Assembly (NCBI GenBank): GCA_020056895.1
Contig: JAGVGV010000726.1
Coordinates: forward strand, 1-6,535
Direction of reading: 5' to 3'
Source: Deltaproteobacteria bacterium
GTDB lineage: Bacteria; Desulfobacterota; Desulfarculia; Adiutricales; JAGVGV01
Length of the DNA stretch: 6,535 nucleotides
A program made the translations under genes and the position numbers. How positions within the stretch are numbered: position 1 is the stretch's first letter; each line of letters begins with the position of its first letter. Positions 1-5,934 of the stretch are shown piece after piece. A model generated the notes under the pieces. It saw only the letters and a list, made by a program, of their open reading frames with translations. It was not told the DNA's origin and searched no databases.

Positions 1-420
1 AGTTTTTTCTTCCAGCAGCCGCCGCTGGCCGTCCAGCCGCTCGATGACCGATGGCAGCCGGCGCAGGTATTCGCCCCGCACATCCTTGACCAGATAATCC
101 GCCGCGCCCTTTTTCAAGGCCGCCACCGCCACGGCTTCGTTCCCGTGGCCGGTCAGCATGATGACCGGCAAAAAACCTTCCCGGCCCGCGTTGAACCTGT
201 CCAAAAGTTCGAGCCCATCCAGATCCGGCAGATTGAAATCCAACAAAACCAGGTCCGGGCCTTCTCCCGCGAACAGTTCCAAGGCCCGCCAGCCCGAATC
301 CGTTTCCAGTATCCGGTCCGGGGCCATTCCGATCCCGTTTTCCCGAAGACTCCGGTTCAAAATGTCCCGATCGATCTCGTTATCGTCCACGACTAGGACA
401 ACACGGCCGGCGTCCATCAT
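1..420 (-). CDS. Response regulator, receiver domain (3' end of gene outside window)
   Basis: The first 140 residues of a response regulator are visible and the frame runs open off the left edge. The receiver hallmarks are all present: the acidic pair D12-D13 (VVDDNEIDR), the phospho-acceptor D61 in VLLDFNLPDLDG, T90 in VIMLTGHG, and K112 in DYLVKD. It should accept phosphate from the histidine kinase just upstream. The start is the ATG at 420-418, which overlaps the kinase TGA as ATGA, so the two are probably translationally coupled; a second ATG follows immediately at 417. The receiver ends near residue 130 and continues into a charged helical stretch (VIERLDGQRRLLEEK). Such a linker is common in proteins where a PAS, kinase or other output domain follows, so this is unlikely to be a receiver-only protein. 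The output domain is not visible. Confidence 0.93.
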   Translation of the reverse strand, partial: MMDAGRVVLVVDDNEIDRDILNRSLRENGIGMAPDRILETDSGWRALELFAGEGPDLVLLDFNLPDLDGLELLDRFNAGREGFLPVIMLTGHGNEAVAVAALKKGAADYLVKDVRGEYLRRLPSVIERLDGQRRLLEEKT

Positions 421-1724
421 CGGCCGCCCCCACTACTGCATTTTTTCCCCAGCGTGAAATAAAACGTGGCCCCCTGCCCGGGTTTGGATTCCACCCAAAT
501 CCGGCCGCCGTGACGTTCCACGATTTTTTTGGTCATGGTCAACCCGAAACCGGTGCCCGCTCCATACCGCTGAGCCGGATGGAGCCGCTTGAACAGCCGG
601 AACACGGTATCCCGGTGTTCTTCGGGGATGCCGATGCCGTTGTCGCTCACGTAGAACACCTGGCGCCGGTCCCCTTCCCCGCCCCATTGATCCAGGTCCC
701 GATCGTCGGGGATTTCCATAAACGATCCGATTTCAATCAGCTTTTTTTCGGCATCGTTATATTTCATGGCGTTCACGATCAAATTATGAAACACCTCGCG
801 GATCCGCACCGGATCGCAGACCACCCTGGGCAGGCATTCCGGAATATGAACCTCCACCCGCCCCTCGTCCAGCGATACCTGAAGCGAGCTCAAGACGTCC
901 GCCACCAGTTGGTTAAGATCGGTTTCGGCGGATAAAAATTCCTGGCGGCCGACCCGGGAATACTGGAGCAGGGATTCAATGATCACATCCAGCCGGTCGC
1001 ACAGCCGGACCATGGTATCCAGTTTTTTCCGGGCTCCATCGTCCAAGCGGGCCGCGTAGTCCTGGTTCAATATCCCGGCGTACAGCCGGAGTCCCCGTAG
1101 GGGTTCCCTCAGGTCGTGGGACGCGATATGAGCAAAATCGTCCAATTCCTGGTTGATCCGGGCAAGCTCCTCGTACGCCTCGCCCAACCGCCAGTTCTGC
1201 CATTCCATTTCTTGAGCAAAATCAACCATCTGTCGTTCCAGGCGCTTGGCTTCGGTCACGTCGCTCGAGGTGCCCAAAGTTCCCAGGCATTCCCCGTTGC
1301 TTGAAAAAAACCGGCGGCAGCGGTGGCGTATCCAGCGGGTTTGGGCCTGAGGCGTTTGGATACGTATTTCGATATCTACGGGCCGAATACTTTGCTGGAC
1401 GGCTTCGTGATACCCTTCCCAGAGCGGCCGATCCTCGGGATGGACTAAATCCACCAACAGCCCGGGATTGTTCTGAAAATCTGATAGAGTCCGGCCGGTC
1501 AACTGCCGTCCGGCGGCCGATAGAAAGCTCATGGTTCCATCGGGTTCCAGCCAATATACCCAGTCTTCGGAAATAGCGGCAACGGTCTGGACGGCCATTT
1601 TCAGTCCGGTAAGGTCGTCTTCGCGGGCCGGGGATGGTGTTTGGGTGGTGGGAAAGGCCGTTGGTTCGGTGGAGCCGGCCGGTGAGTATTCATGTTTTTC
1701 GTGAGTCAACGTCATGCAGACCAT
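417..1724 (-). CDS. Soluble PAS-domain sensor histidine kinase
   Basis: This 435-residue kinase autophosphorylates on histidine and should pass phosphate to the adjacent response regulator. In order it has a low-complexity N-terminus (1-35), one PAS domain with PAC end (about 45-160; LVHPEDR at 93-99, GTSSDVTEAKRLE at 151-163), a coiled-coil linker (160-195), HisKA with the phospho-acceptor H203 in DFAHIASHDLREPL, and HATPase_c. The ATPase shows an N box (HNLIVNAMKYND, N318), a G1 box (VSDNGIGIP, D361), an F box (VFRLFKRLH) and a G2 box (GAGTGFGLTM, 388-397). The H-box style is that of phytochrome-like kinases, but no bilin-binding GAF/PHY part is present. There is no transmembrane segment or signal peptide, so it is cytosolic and the PAS must read an internal signal. 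The ATG at 1724 has a weak GGGA two bases upstream. The ATG at 1715 (M4) would be better spaced from that GGGA, so the start is uncertain by three codons. The gene lies 134 nt after hdrB. Confidence 0.93.
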   Translation of the reverse strand: MVCMTLTHEKHEYSPAGSTEPTAFPTTQTPSPAREDDLTGLKMAVQTVAAISEDWVYWLEPDGTMSFLSAAGRQLTGRTLSDFQNNPGLLVDLVHPEDRPLWEGYHEAVQQSIRPVDIEIRIQTPQAQTRWIRHRCRRFFSSNGECLGTLGTSSDVTEAKRLERQMVDFAQEMEWQNWRLGEAYEELARINQELDDFAHIASHDLREPLRGLRLYAGILNQDYAARLDDGARKKLDTMVRLCDRLDVIIESLLQYSRVGRQEFLSAETDLNQLVADVLSSLQVSLDEGRVEVHIPECLPRVVCDPVRIREVFHNLIVNAMKYNDAEKKLIEIGSFMEIPDDRDLDQWGGEGDRRQVFYVSDNGIGIPEEHRDTVFRLFKRLHPAQRYGAGTGFGLTMTKKIVERHGGRIWVESKPGQGATFYFTLGKKCSSGGGR

Positions 1725-1858
1725 TATCCCACGACTTCGGGATGATCCGCAATCTCCTTTCCGAGCAAGGTCTGCCTCGCCCCAACAGCGGATCGATCCC
1801 TGGCCGGATTCCCGATGGGTCCACCAGGTTCATGGGCCGGCGTGATGGACCCGCCGAA
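1725..1858 (-). other. hdrB-to-kinase spacer with 7-bp inverted repeat
   Basis: In this 134-nt gap the plus strand carries GGGTCCA at 1817-1823 and its exact complement TGGACCC at 1846-1852, with a 22-nt loop. In the minus-strand transcript this can form a hairpin soon after the hdrB stop. No T-run follows it, so it is not a standard intrinsic terminator; it may protect a transcript end or be incidental. An AAGGAG is also present on the minus strand near 1755, but I see no in-frame start at a good distance from it for the kinase. I see no convincing promoter. Confidence 0.35.
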
Positions 1859-1917
1859 TCAGGCTCTATCCCCCGTCAGCCCCTTGGCCTTGAGCATCGG
1901 CCGAGGGTCCACCAGGT
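1817..1917. repeat. 13-bp direct repeat spanning the hdrB 3' end
   Basis: GGGTCCACCAGGT occurs at 1817-1829 in the spacer and again at 1905-1917 inside the hdrB tail, where it encodes part of HLVDPRP on the minus strand. The first copy also supplies one arm of the inverted repeat noted in the spacer. A small local duplication is possible. Confidence 0.4.
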
Positions 1918-2737
1918 GCCGGGCGAACCAGTCGCCCGAATCCCGGGCGCCCAGAACCAGAGCCGCCACCTCGGTGAAATGGAGAATGGGCGGCTTTTTG
2001 TCGATGGTCGCCCGGATTTCCAGGTTCAACTGGCACATGGCGCAAGCCGTCACCAGGCAGTCGGCCCCCACGTTAAGGGCGCTGTTCATGATGTCGTTGA
2101 CCATGGGAGTCACGATGTCCGGCCGGGCCACGGACAAAAACGTGCCGCAGCACCGGTCCTGATGGGGCCAGGTAACCATTTCCGCCCCGAATTCCTTCAA
2201 TTGGTGGATCAGAACGTCCGCCGAGGGACGTTTTGGCCGGATTGACGGCGGAAACATGCTCATGCAGCCCATATACAGGGCCACTTTTAGCCCCCCAAGA
2301 CCCCGTTTGAGGTCCAGCTCGGGCATGGTTCCCATAGCCCGGAGCCGCTCCATGAACTTCATCAGTTCCATGAAGGATACGATCTGAAGGCCTGGATCGA
2401 TCTCGAGACCCCACCTTCGTTCCCAATGGCGCCGAGCCACACCGTCGGCCTGAAGCCGTGTTAATGCGCCAATCTGGTTCCGGTAGCAGGATGGGCACAT
2501 GATCATGAGCGGCCGGTCTTTGGGCGCCAGCCCCAGGTTCCGGGCGGCCAAGCCCAGAGCCAAATCATGATCCAGGCTGTGCGCCGATGACGACCCGCAG
2601 CAGTTCCAATCCTCCAGTTCCACCAGTTCCAGCCCCATGTATCCGCAGGCCCGGATCAGGGATTCGTTGCTTTCGCGGGCGCTGGTGGCCAGGGAACAGC
2701 CGGGAAAATAGGAAACTTGGATCAACCCGTCGGACAT
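1859..2737 (-). CDS. hdrB: HdrB-like protein (heterodisulfide reductase subunit B family), two CCG domains
   Basis: This 292-residue protein has the length and architecture of HdrB, the subunit whose two CCG domains bind noncubane [4Fe-4S] clusters and carry out disulfide reduction or related thiol chemistry. The first domain has C14, C46-C47 (WNCCGSS) and C81/C84 (CPSC). The second has C158 (YMGCMSM), C196-C197 (DRCCGTF) and C232/C235 (CAMC). All ten cysteines of the canonical C-Xn-CC-Xn-CxxC pairs are present, so both sites look intact. It is cytosolic, with no membrane segment. The start is set by a near-perfect Shine-Dalgarno, GGAGGTGA, 3 nt before the ATG. It follows hdrC by 3 nt, so the two are almost certainly co-translated and form a complex. 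No HdrA (flavin) gene is in the window, so the electron donor and the actual disulfide substrate are unknown; coenzyme M/B is unlikely outside methanogens. LutA/GlcF-type CCG oxidoreductases are the alternative family, but the separate HdrC partner favours HdrB. Confidence 0.9.
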   Translation of the reverse strand: MSDGLIQVSYFPGCSLATSARESNESLIRACGYMGLELVELEDWNCCGSSSAHSLDHDLALGLAARNLGLAPKDRPLMIMCPSCYRNQIGALTRLQADGVARRHWERRWGLEIDPGLQIVSFMELMKFMERLRAMGTMPELDLKRGLGGLKVALYMGCMSMFPPSIRPKRPSADVLIHQLKEFGAEMVTWPHQDRCCGTFLSVARPDIVTPMVNDIMNSALNVGADCLVTACAMCQLNLEIRATIDKKPPILHFTEVAALVLGARDSGDWFARHLVDPRPMLKAKGLTGDRA

Positions 2738-2740
2738 GGA

Positions 2741-2748
2741 TCACCTCC
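2741..2748 (-). promoter_or_regulatory. Strong Shine-Dalgarno of hdrB inside end of hdrC
   Basis: The minus strand reads GGAGGTGA, a full match to the 16S rRNA 3' end, and overlaps the last Arg codon and the TGA stop of hdrC. It lies 3 nt before the hdrB ATG at 2737 (6 nt measured from GGAGG). The arrangement implies that ribosomes finishing hdrC can start hdrB directly. Confidence 0.85.
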
Positions 2749-3337
2749 GCCAGCCTTTTTTGAACAACGAAGCCAGGATTCTGGGCCGTTTGATTTTCGA
2801 AGGTTTCAGGTCAAGCTTCCGCTTGGCCAGCATTTTGAGCCCCACGTCCATATCTTCCAGAAAACTGAAGCGCCGGATTTTATACCGAAGCATGATCTCC
2901 AGTTTGTGCGTTCGGCCGTAGCGTTCGATGGACCCCAGGACTTCGCGGTGGAAATCGAGCACCGTGGGTTCGGCGGGCGCAATGCCTTCTTCCAGAGACA
3001 TCTGCCGTAAAACGTCCATCACGGCCGAAACGTCGATGGCCATGGGGCAGGCCGCCGAGCAGGTATGGCAGCCCACGCAAAGCCAAATGGTGTTCGATGT
3101 CAAAAGCTCGGTCTTCAGACCGTAATTCACCCGCCGCATCACGCCGTGGGGCCCCATATCCATGGCCTTGTAAAAGGGGCAGCCGCCGGAACAGGTGAGG
3201 CAGGAAAAACAGGTTCGGGTATTCACGCCGCTTCGGGCCGTCACTTCGTCCGCCAAAAAGGGGTCGGTTTCCGCCGGTATGTGAAGCGGGGCGACGGCCG
3301 GGGTTTCTTCCTCCACCATTCGCGTCATGGACCTCAT
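2741..3337 (-). CDS. hdrC: HdrC-like protein (heterodisulfide reductase subunit C family), two [4Fe-4S] clusters
   Basis: This 198-residue iron-sulfur protein is the expected electron-transfer partner of HdrB. Two ferredoxin-type motifs are visible: CFSCLTCSGGCP at 43-54 and CVGCHTCSAACP at 87-98, each able to bind a [4Fe-4S] cluster. Between them lies the family segment GPHGVMRRVNYG. The C-terminal half is helical and ends in a basic Lys/Arg-rich tail (about 155-198) that is longer than the core fold needs. There is no transmembrane segment, unlike DsrM- or HdrE-fused relatives, so it is cytosolic. The ATG at 3337 is preceded by GGGGAG with 6-nt spacing; ATGs at codons 4 and 7 are possible but less well placed. 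It is the first gene of the minus-strand run hdrC-hdrB-(kinase-regulator). Its likely role is to pass electrons between an HdrA-type or ferredoxin partner outside the window and HdrB. Confidence 0.9.
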   Translation of the reverse strand: MRSMTRMVEEETPAVAPLHIPAETDPFLADEVTARSGVNTRTCFSCLTCSGGCPFYKAMDMGPHGVMRRVNYGLKTELLTSNTIWLCVGCHTCSAACPMAIDVSAVMDVLRQMSLEEGIAPAEPTVLDFHREVLGSIERYGRTHKLEIMLRYKIRRFSFLEDMDVGLKMLAKRKLDLKPSKIKRPRILASLFKKGWRR

Positions 3338-3697
3338 CCTTTTCTCCCCATGGCGTCCGCCAAAATAGTTCCGAAGCGCGGACCCTTGGCTGTAATCTAT
3401 CCATAAAAACCCTGAACCACCTTGACTTGGATCAACCCACGGCGGCCTATTAACAATAAAGACGAAACCCGCCCATTCGGCAAGGCCCCATCCTCACTTT
3501 CTCGCCCGCCCCCCATTCCCGGGTTCGGCGTCCGGCCGGTTTTCCGATGTCCGGATGAACCACCGGGTTCCCAATCCCCAAAGCCTTGTGCTAAGATCAA
3601 TGCCGGCCAATGGGTTTCGCCCCGTCCCAAGTATCCGATTCCGGGAACTGGGAAAGAGGGCGAATACCCGGGCAGGGCCAATGGGGGAGGAACGATG
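3338..3697. other. Divergent spacer between hdrC and the small plus-strand gene
   Basis: This stretch of about 360 nt holds the start signals for both directions but no gene I can support. An open plus frame runs through it from a TTG at 3422, but it is proline-rich, has no Shine-Dalgarno and looks non-coding. Possible plus-strand promoters are weak: TTGACT at 3422-3427 followed after 20 nt by TATTAA at 3448-3453, or an extended -10 TGC-TAAGAT ending at 3597 with TTCCCA 18 nt upstream of its -10 hexamer. No convincing minus-strand promoter for hdrC was found. A 14-bp stretch at 3425-3438 is identical to 2715-2728 in hdrB. Confidence 0.4.
3683..3690 (+). promoter_or_regulatory. Shine-Dalgarno deciding the start of the small gene
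   Basis: GGGGGAGG lies 7 nt before the ATG at 3698 and 4 nt before the ATG at 3695. It argues against the much longer reading that begins with TTG at 3422. Confidence 0.7.
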
Positions 3698-4060
3698 ATG
3701 GACCGACGGATGACGCAAACGGCGGCCGAACCCGCGCCTACGGACGAACTGCTGGACAGCTTAAGGCTTAGACCCGAATACAAACAACTGGAAGGCCGCC
3801 TGAGAGCGCGGACCCTGGGCGGGGACCTGATCCCCCAGGTCCAGTTGTTGATGCTGAAAAACAATGGGTTGAGGCTGAGGGACGCGGGCCGGCGGGACGA
3901 GTTCCGGCGGGAACTGATCTTTCAACTGACCAAGGAACTCAACCGGGACGCCGACGCCACCGACCTGGGGGGCGAGGAACGGGTCTTCCTGTTCATCATG
4001 ATCGAAGACATCGCCGGCCGGCTGGTGGATGAGTATTTGAAGGAGAAAGCGAGGACGTGA
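3698..4060 (+). CDS. Small charged helical protein, unknown function
   Basis: I do not recognise this family. The protein is 120 residues, rich in Leu, Arg, Glu and Asp, without cysteines, signal peptide or membrane span. It is predicted by eye to be mostly helical: an N-terminal disordered stretch (1-15), then helices around DELLDSLRLRPEYKQLEGRL, RDEFRRELIFQLTKEL and ERVFLFIMIEDIAGRLVDEYL. The start is chosen from the purine-rich GGGGGAGG at 3683-3690. The ATG at 3698 has 7-nt spacing and the ATG directly before it, at 3695, has 4 nt; either is possible. The third codon positions are GC-rich as in its neighbours, which supports real coding. It stands alone on the plus strand, divergent from hdrC and convergent with the C80-like gene, so its context gives no functional hint. 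It is probably a cytoplasmic regulator or adaptor, but that is a guess. Confidence 0.75.
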   Translation: MDRRMTQTAAEPAPTDELLDSLRLRPEYKQLEGRLRARTLGGDLIPQVQLLMLKNNGLRLRDAGRRDEFRRELIFQLTKELNRDADATDLGGEERVFLFIMIEDIAGRLVDEYLKEKART

Positions 4061-4137
4061 GGCCCTTCGCGCTGCTTGTTTTCACCTTCATCCCGCGTAG
4101 TTTTTTTGAGTCCCCAACGGCCGGGCCCGACGGGGGA
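4061..4137. other. Convergent spacer, no clear terminator
   Basis: This gap separates two converging genes. A T7 run lies at 4101-4107 on the plus strand, but no good stem precedes it. A weak stem (TCCCC 4111-4115 with GGGGA 4133-4137) has the palindrome CGGGCCCG (4122-4129) in its loop. The T-run is on the wrong side of this stem for plus-strand termination, and the minus strand has no T-run after it. Termination here is likely but not demonstrated. Confidence 0.4.
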
Positions 4138-4797
4138 TCAATGGGTCATCCACCCTGCTCCTGGGCCCAGAATATTCGGCCCCATATTCGCGGCGAAATC
4201 AACCCAGAAAGCATTGGTTTGGTTGGCGACGTATAAGGCCATGGCGGCCAGGCCGACGGGATTCGCCACGTTGCCCGCCAAATTGGCTCCGATATGGACA
4301 TTGGCCAGGTTTATGCCGGCCTGCCCGACAATCACGCTGTTTTGCTGAACCAAACCGGCCGCCCCTTCTTGCCCCGGCGTCACGACCCGTTCCCCCAGAT
4401 TCCAGCCGGCGATGAGCGGTCCCGTAGGCCCGGCCACCTTCAGGTCGGCATACCCTCGAACCCGAAGGTCCTGTTTCAAATTGTATGCGAACGAAGCCAG
4501 ATGGCTGTGGCCTGTATCACCCGACGTCGAGCATGAAGCCAGGCGGATGGCCGTGGCCGTCTTGGGCAACCCTCGCTGTTCCAGCCGCCGGGCCAATTTT
4601 CGGGAACTGGTCCATACACCCGCCTGCATTGGGGACCCATGGCCAATAAGATACACCGTATCCCCCGCCACAACGCCCGCCAGGTTGGCTTGATCCAGCA
4701 TTTGGATCTGGGCTGGGGCATTGGCCGTGGCCAGGGAATGCGCGGTGGCGAACTGGATCCAGTCCGGATTCGGGTCTAAAAAAACGATTTGGTTCAT
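4138..4797 (-). CDS. Clan CD cysteine peptidase-like protein (C80/CHAT-like)
   Basis: This 219-residue protein shows the two signatures of clan CD (caspase-like) cysteine peptidases. A hydrophobic strand ends in His-Gly (VYLIGHGSP, H53), and 36 residues later a second strand ends in Ser-Cys (IRLASCSTSG, C89). The order of elements before and after resembles the peptidase C80 domain of MARTX and clostridial toxins: a first strand QIVFL (3-7), a helix, IQML (31-34), H-G, a helix, Cys, then a helix FAYNLKQDL and a strand KVAGPTGPL. CHAT peptidases share the same motifs and are the main alternative. The domain ends near residue 130. The remaining 90 residues are Gly/Ala-rich and moderately hydrophobic (145-190), without cysteines, and unlike a usual C80 tail. 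There is no signal peptide and no larger toxin around it, so this is a free-standing domain. A modest AAGGA lies 9 nt before the ATG. It follows the papain-like gene by 40 nt and is probably co-transcribed with it. The family call is by motif only; activity and substrate are unknown. Confidence 0.75.
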   Translation of the reverse strand: MNQIVFLDPNPDWIQFATAHSLATANAPAQIQMLDQANLAGVVAGDTVYLIGHGSPMQAGVWTSSRKLARRLEQRGLPKTATAIRLASCSTSGDTGHSHLASFAYNLKQDLRVRGYADLKVAGPTGPLIAGWNLGERVVTPGQEGAAGLVQQNSVIVGQAGINLANVHIGANLAGNVANPVGLAAMALYVANQTNAFWVDFAANMGPNILGPGAGWMTH

Positions 4798-4837
4798 GAT
4801 GTCGTTTCCTTCCCGAATAACCCGGGCCGAACGAAGG

Positions 4838-5485
4838 TTAAAACTCGATCAGGTTGTCGTGATATTCGAACACTACATTGTTTTTGGTGCAATGCGTTTG
4901 GTTGTACTGAGGCAGGGGATAATTATGGAACAATTCCATAATAGTATCTTTCGCCACATTGAGACCGGTATATTTCGATTGGGCTTTGGCGATTTTTCCA
5001 ACGCGCCCACCCACTTTGCTCCTTAGCGTCAAGATGGGATGGTCCGACGTAAAATGATCCTCCAGCAATACAGCCTGAGCCTGCTGGGGCCAAGGGTCCA
5101 CGATGACCACCGGCCCTTTGGATGGATCGTTCGGGTCTCCGATGGCGGCGAAAGAGTGATGATAACTGGTGCTTTGGCAGAACGAGGCATAGGTGGCGTT
5201 GTTTAATTGCTCGCGGAGCAAGGCGTACGTCACCGAGGCCTGATCCTGGCAGTTCCCGGCCTGATACGCCAAGGTGGCCCCGGCGTTCCTCAGGGGCCGG
5301 CTCCAATCGGTCCCATACGCCCGCTGGGCCAAGGCCGTCCGACGGCTGGAATTTTGATTCGTGCGGTAATAGTCGAACTGCTGGTTGCCCGCTCCGAAAG
5401 GCAAGAGCTGTTTCACTTGTTGAATCACCTGATCCCCCAAATGAATAAGGTTCAAGATGGCGGGGGGAACATATTTTCTCGGCAC
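4838..5485 (-). CDS. Papain/transglutaminase-fold cysteine hydrolase-like protein
   Basis: This 215-residue protein has the sequence pattern of a papain- or transglutaminase-like catalytic triad. The Cys is C79 at the start of a helix (AGNCQDQASVTYALLREQL), the His is H110 in a strand (YHHSFAAIGDP), and the Asp is D130 (VVIVDPWPQQ). The Cys-His-Asp order, the spacing of 30 and 19 residues, and the Asn before Cys fit effector- and toxin-type papain-like domains and transglutaminase-like hydrolases; I cannot name the exact family. The N-terminal 60 residues are helical and polar (VIQQVKQLL), and the C-terminus is rich in Asn, His and Tyr. There is no signal peptide or membrane span. The start is GTG at 5485, placed 8 nt after a full GGAGG; the in-frame TTG at 5500 would lie inside that ribosome site and is rejected. 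It is the first gene of a two-gene unit with the clan CD-like protein 40 nt downstream. The pair suggests linked proteolytic, deamidating or cross-linking activities, possibly as an effector or defence unit (inference). Confidence 0.75.
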   Translation of the reverse strand: MPRKYVPPAILNLIHLGDQVIQQVKQLLPFGAGNQQFDYYRTNQNSSRRTALAQRAYGTDWSRPLRNAGATLAYQAGNCQDQASVTYALLREQLNNATYASFCQSTSYHHSFAAIGDPNDPSKGPVVIVDPWPQQAQAVLLEDHFTSDHPILTLRSKVGGRVGKIAKAQSKYTGLNVAKDTIMELFHNYPLPQYNQTHCTKNNVVFEYHDNLIEF

Positions 5486-5490
5486 AACAA

Positions 5491-5498
5491 TCACCTCC
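5491..5498 (-). promoter_or_regulatory. Shine-Dalgarno that sets a GTG start
   Basis: The minus strand reads GGAGGTGA, then TTGTT, then the GTG at 5485. This full-strength site makes the GTG the probable start and rules out the upstream in-frame TTG, which overlaps the site. Confidence 0.8.
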
Positions 5499-5658
5499 AA
5501 AGACGGCGCGTACGCGAACTTTTAACGCGGCTTTTCAACCGCAAGAAGCCCTGTAACCAGAATCAGTGAACAGAAAAAGCAACGGTTCGCCCGATGAATA
5601 TCCAACGATGCAAAGATGTCCCTTTCCTCGCCGTTTCGCTAAGGTTAAGCAGTTAATT

Positions 5659-5687
5659 ACATTACTATTTTTTTGTTCCTTCGTCAA
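5659..5687 (-). promoter_or_regulatory. Candidate sigma70-type promoter of the two-hydrolase unit
   Basis: On the minus strand TTGACG (5687-5682) is followed after 17 nt by TAATGT (5664-5659). A better -10, TGTAAT (5661-5656), has a 20-nt spacer. The spacer is A-rich. The -35 matches the consensus at five of six positions; the -10 is weak at the ideal spacing. It would give a leader of roughly 165 nt. Confidence 0.35.
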
Positions 5688-5736
5688 GCCCCGATTCGCT
5701 CATGAAAACCGCCATACCGGATCATGTATTTTTCAA

Positions 5737-5751
5737 TTTTTCCCGGAAAAA
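5737..5751. repeat. Inverted repeat, possible operator
   Basis: TTTTTCC and GGAAAAA form perfect 7-bp arms around a single C. It lies upstream of both divergent genes, about 50 nt upstream of the candidate minus-strand -35. An operator role is inference. A run of T and A can form such arms by chance. Confidence 0.3.
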
Positions 5752-5889
5752 TGTTTACGTCTTTGCCGCGTTTTGCTCAGTACACCCCTTTGGTTCCCAA
5801 CCGTATCCATCGTCCTCGCGGCGGATCAAATCCATCCAAATCATGTCCAAATTCCGATGGCTTCCAGCCACCCACCCGGATTTTTTCCT

Positions 5890-5918
5890 TTGACCCTGGC
5901 GGGAAAACCGAATACGGT
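5890..5918 (+). promoter_or_regulatory. Weak candidate promoter of the secreted-protein gene
   Basis: TTGACC (5890-5895), a 17-nt spacer, then TACGGT (5913-5918). The -35 is good and the -10 poor, and the implied transcript would start almost at the ribosome site. The true promoter may be further upstream. Confidence 0.2.
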
Positions 5919-5926
5919 CCCCCTTC

Positions 5927-5934
5927 GGAGGTGA
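5927..5934 (+). promoter_or_regulatory. Shine-Dalgarno of the secreted-protein gene
   Basis: GGAGGTGA ends 3 nt before the ATG at 5938 (6 nt measured from GGAGG). Together with the signal peptide it fixes the start and strand of this gene. Confidence 0.85.

Noticed and set aside
510..935. Plus-strand open frame of 141 codons
   Set aside because: It lies fully antisense to the HATPase part of the histidine kinase and shows no motif or ribosome site.
1634..2245. Plus-strand open frame of 203 codons
   Set aside because: It is antisense to the hdrB gene and the start of the kinase gene, both of which have clear family motifs; it lacks a ribosome site and reads as low-information Arg/Pro/Gly-rich sequence.
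3422..3697. N-terminal extension of the small plus-strand protein from a TTG start
   Set aside because: It is proline-rich, lacks a Shine-Dalgarno at the TTG, and the strong GGGGGAGG further down supports the ATG at 3698 or 3695.
3397..3864. Minus-strand open frame of 155 codons
   Set aside because: It overlaps the small plus-strand gene and the spacer, has Ser/Pro/Arg-rich composition and no ribosome site; the plus gene is the better reading.
4098..4137. Intrinsic terminator around the T7 tract
   Set aside because: No stable stem directly precedes the T tract on the plus strand, and the nearby GC-rich dyad has no T-run after it on either strand.
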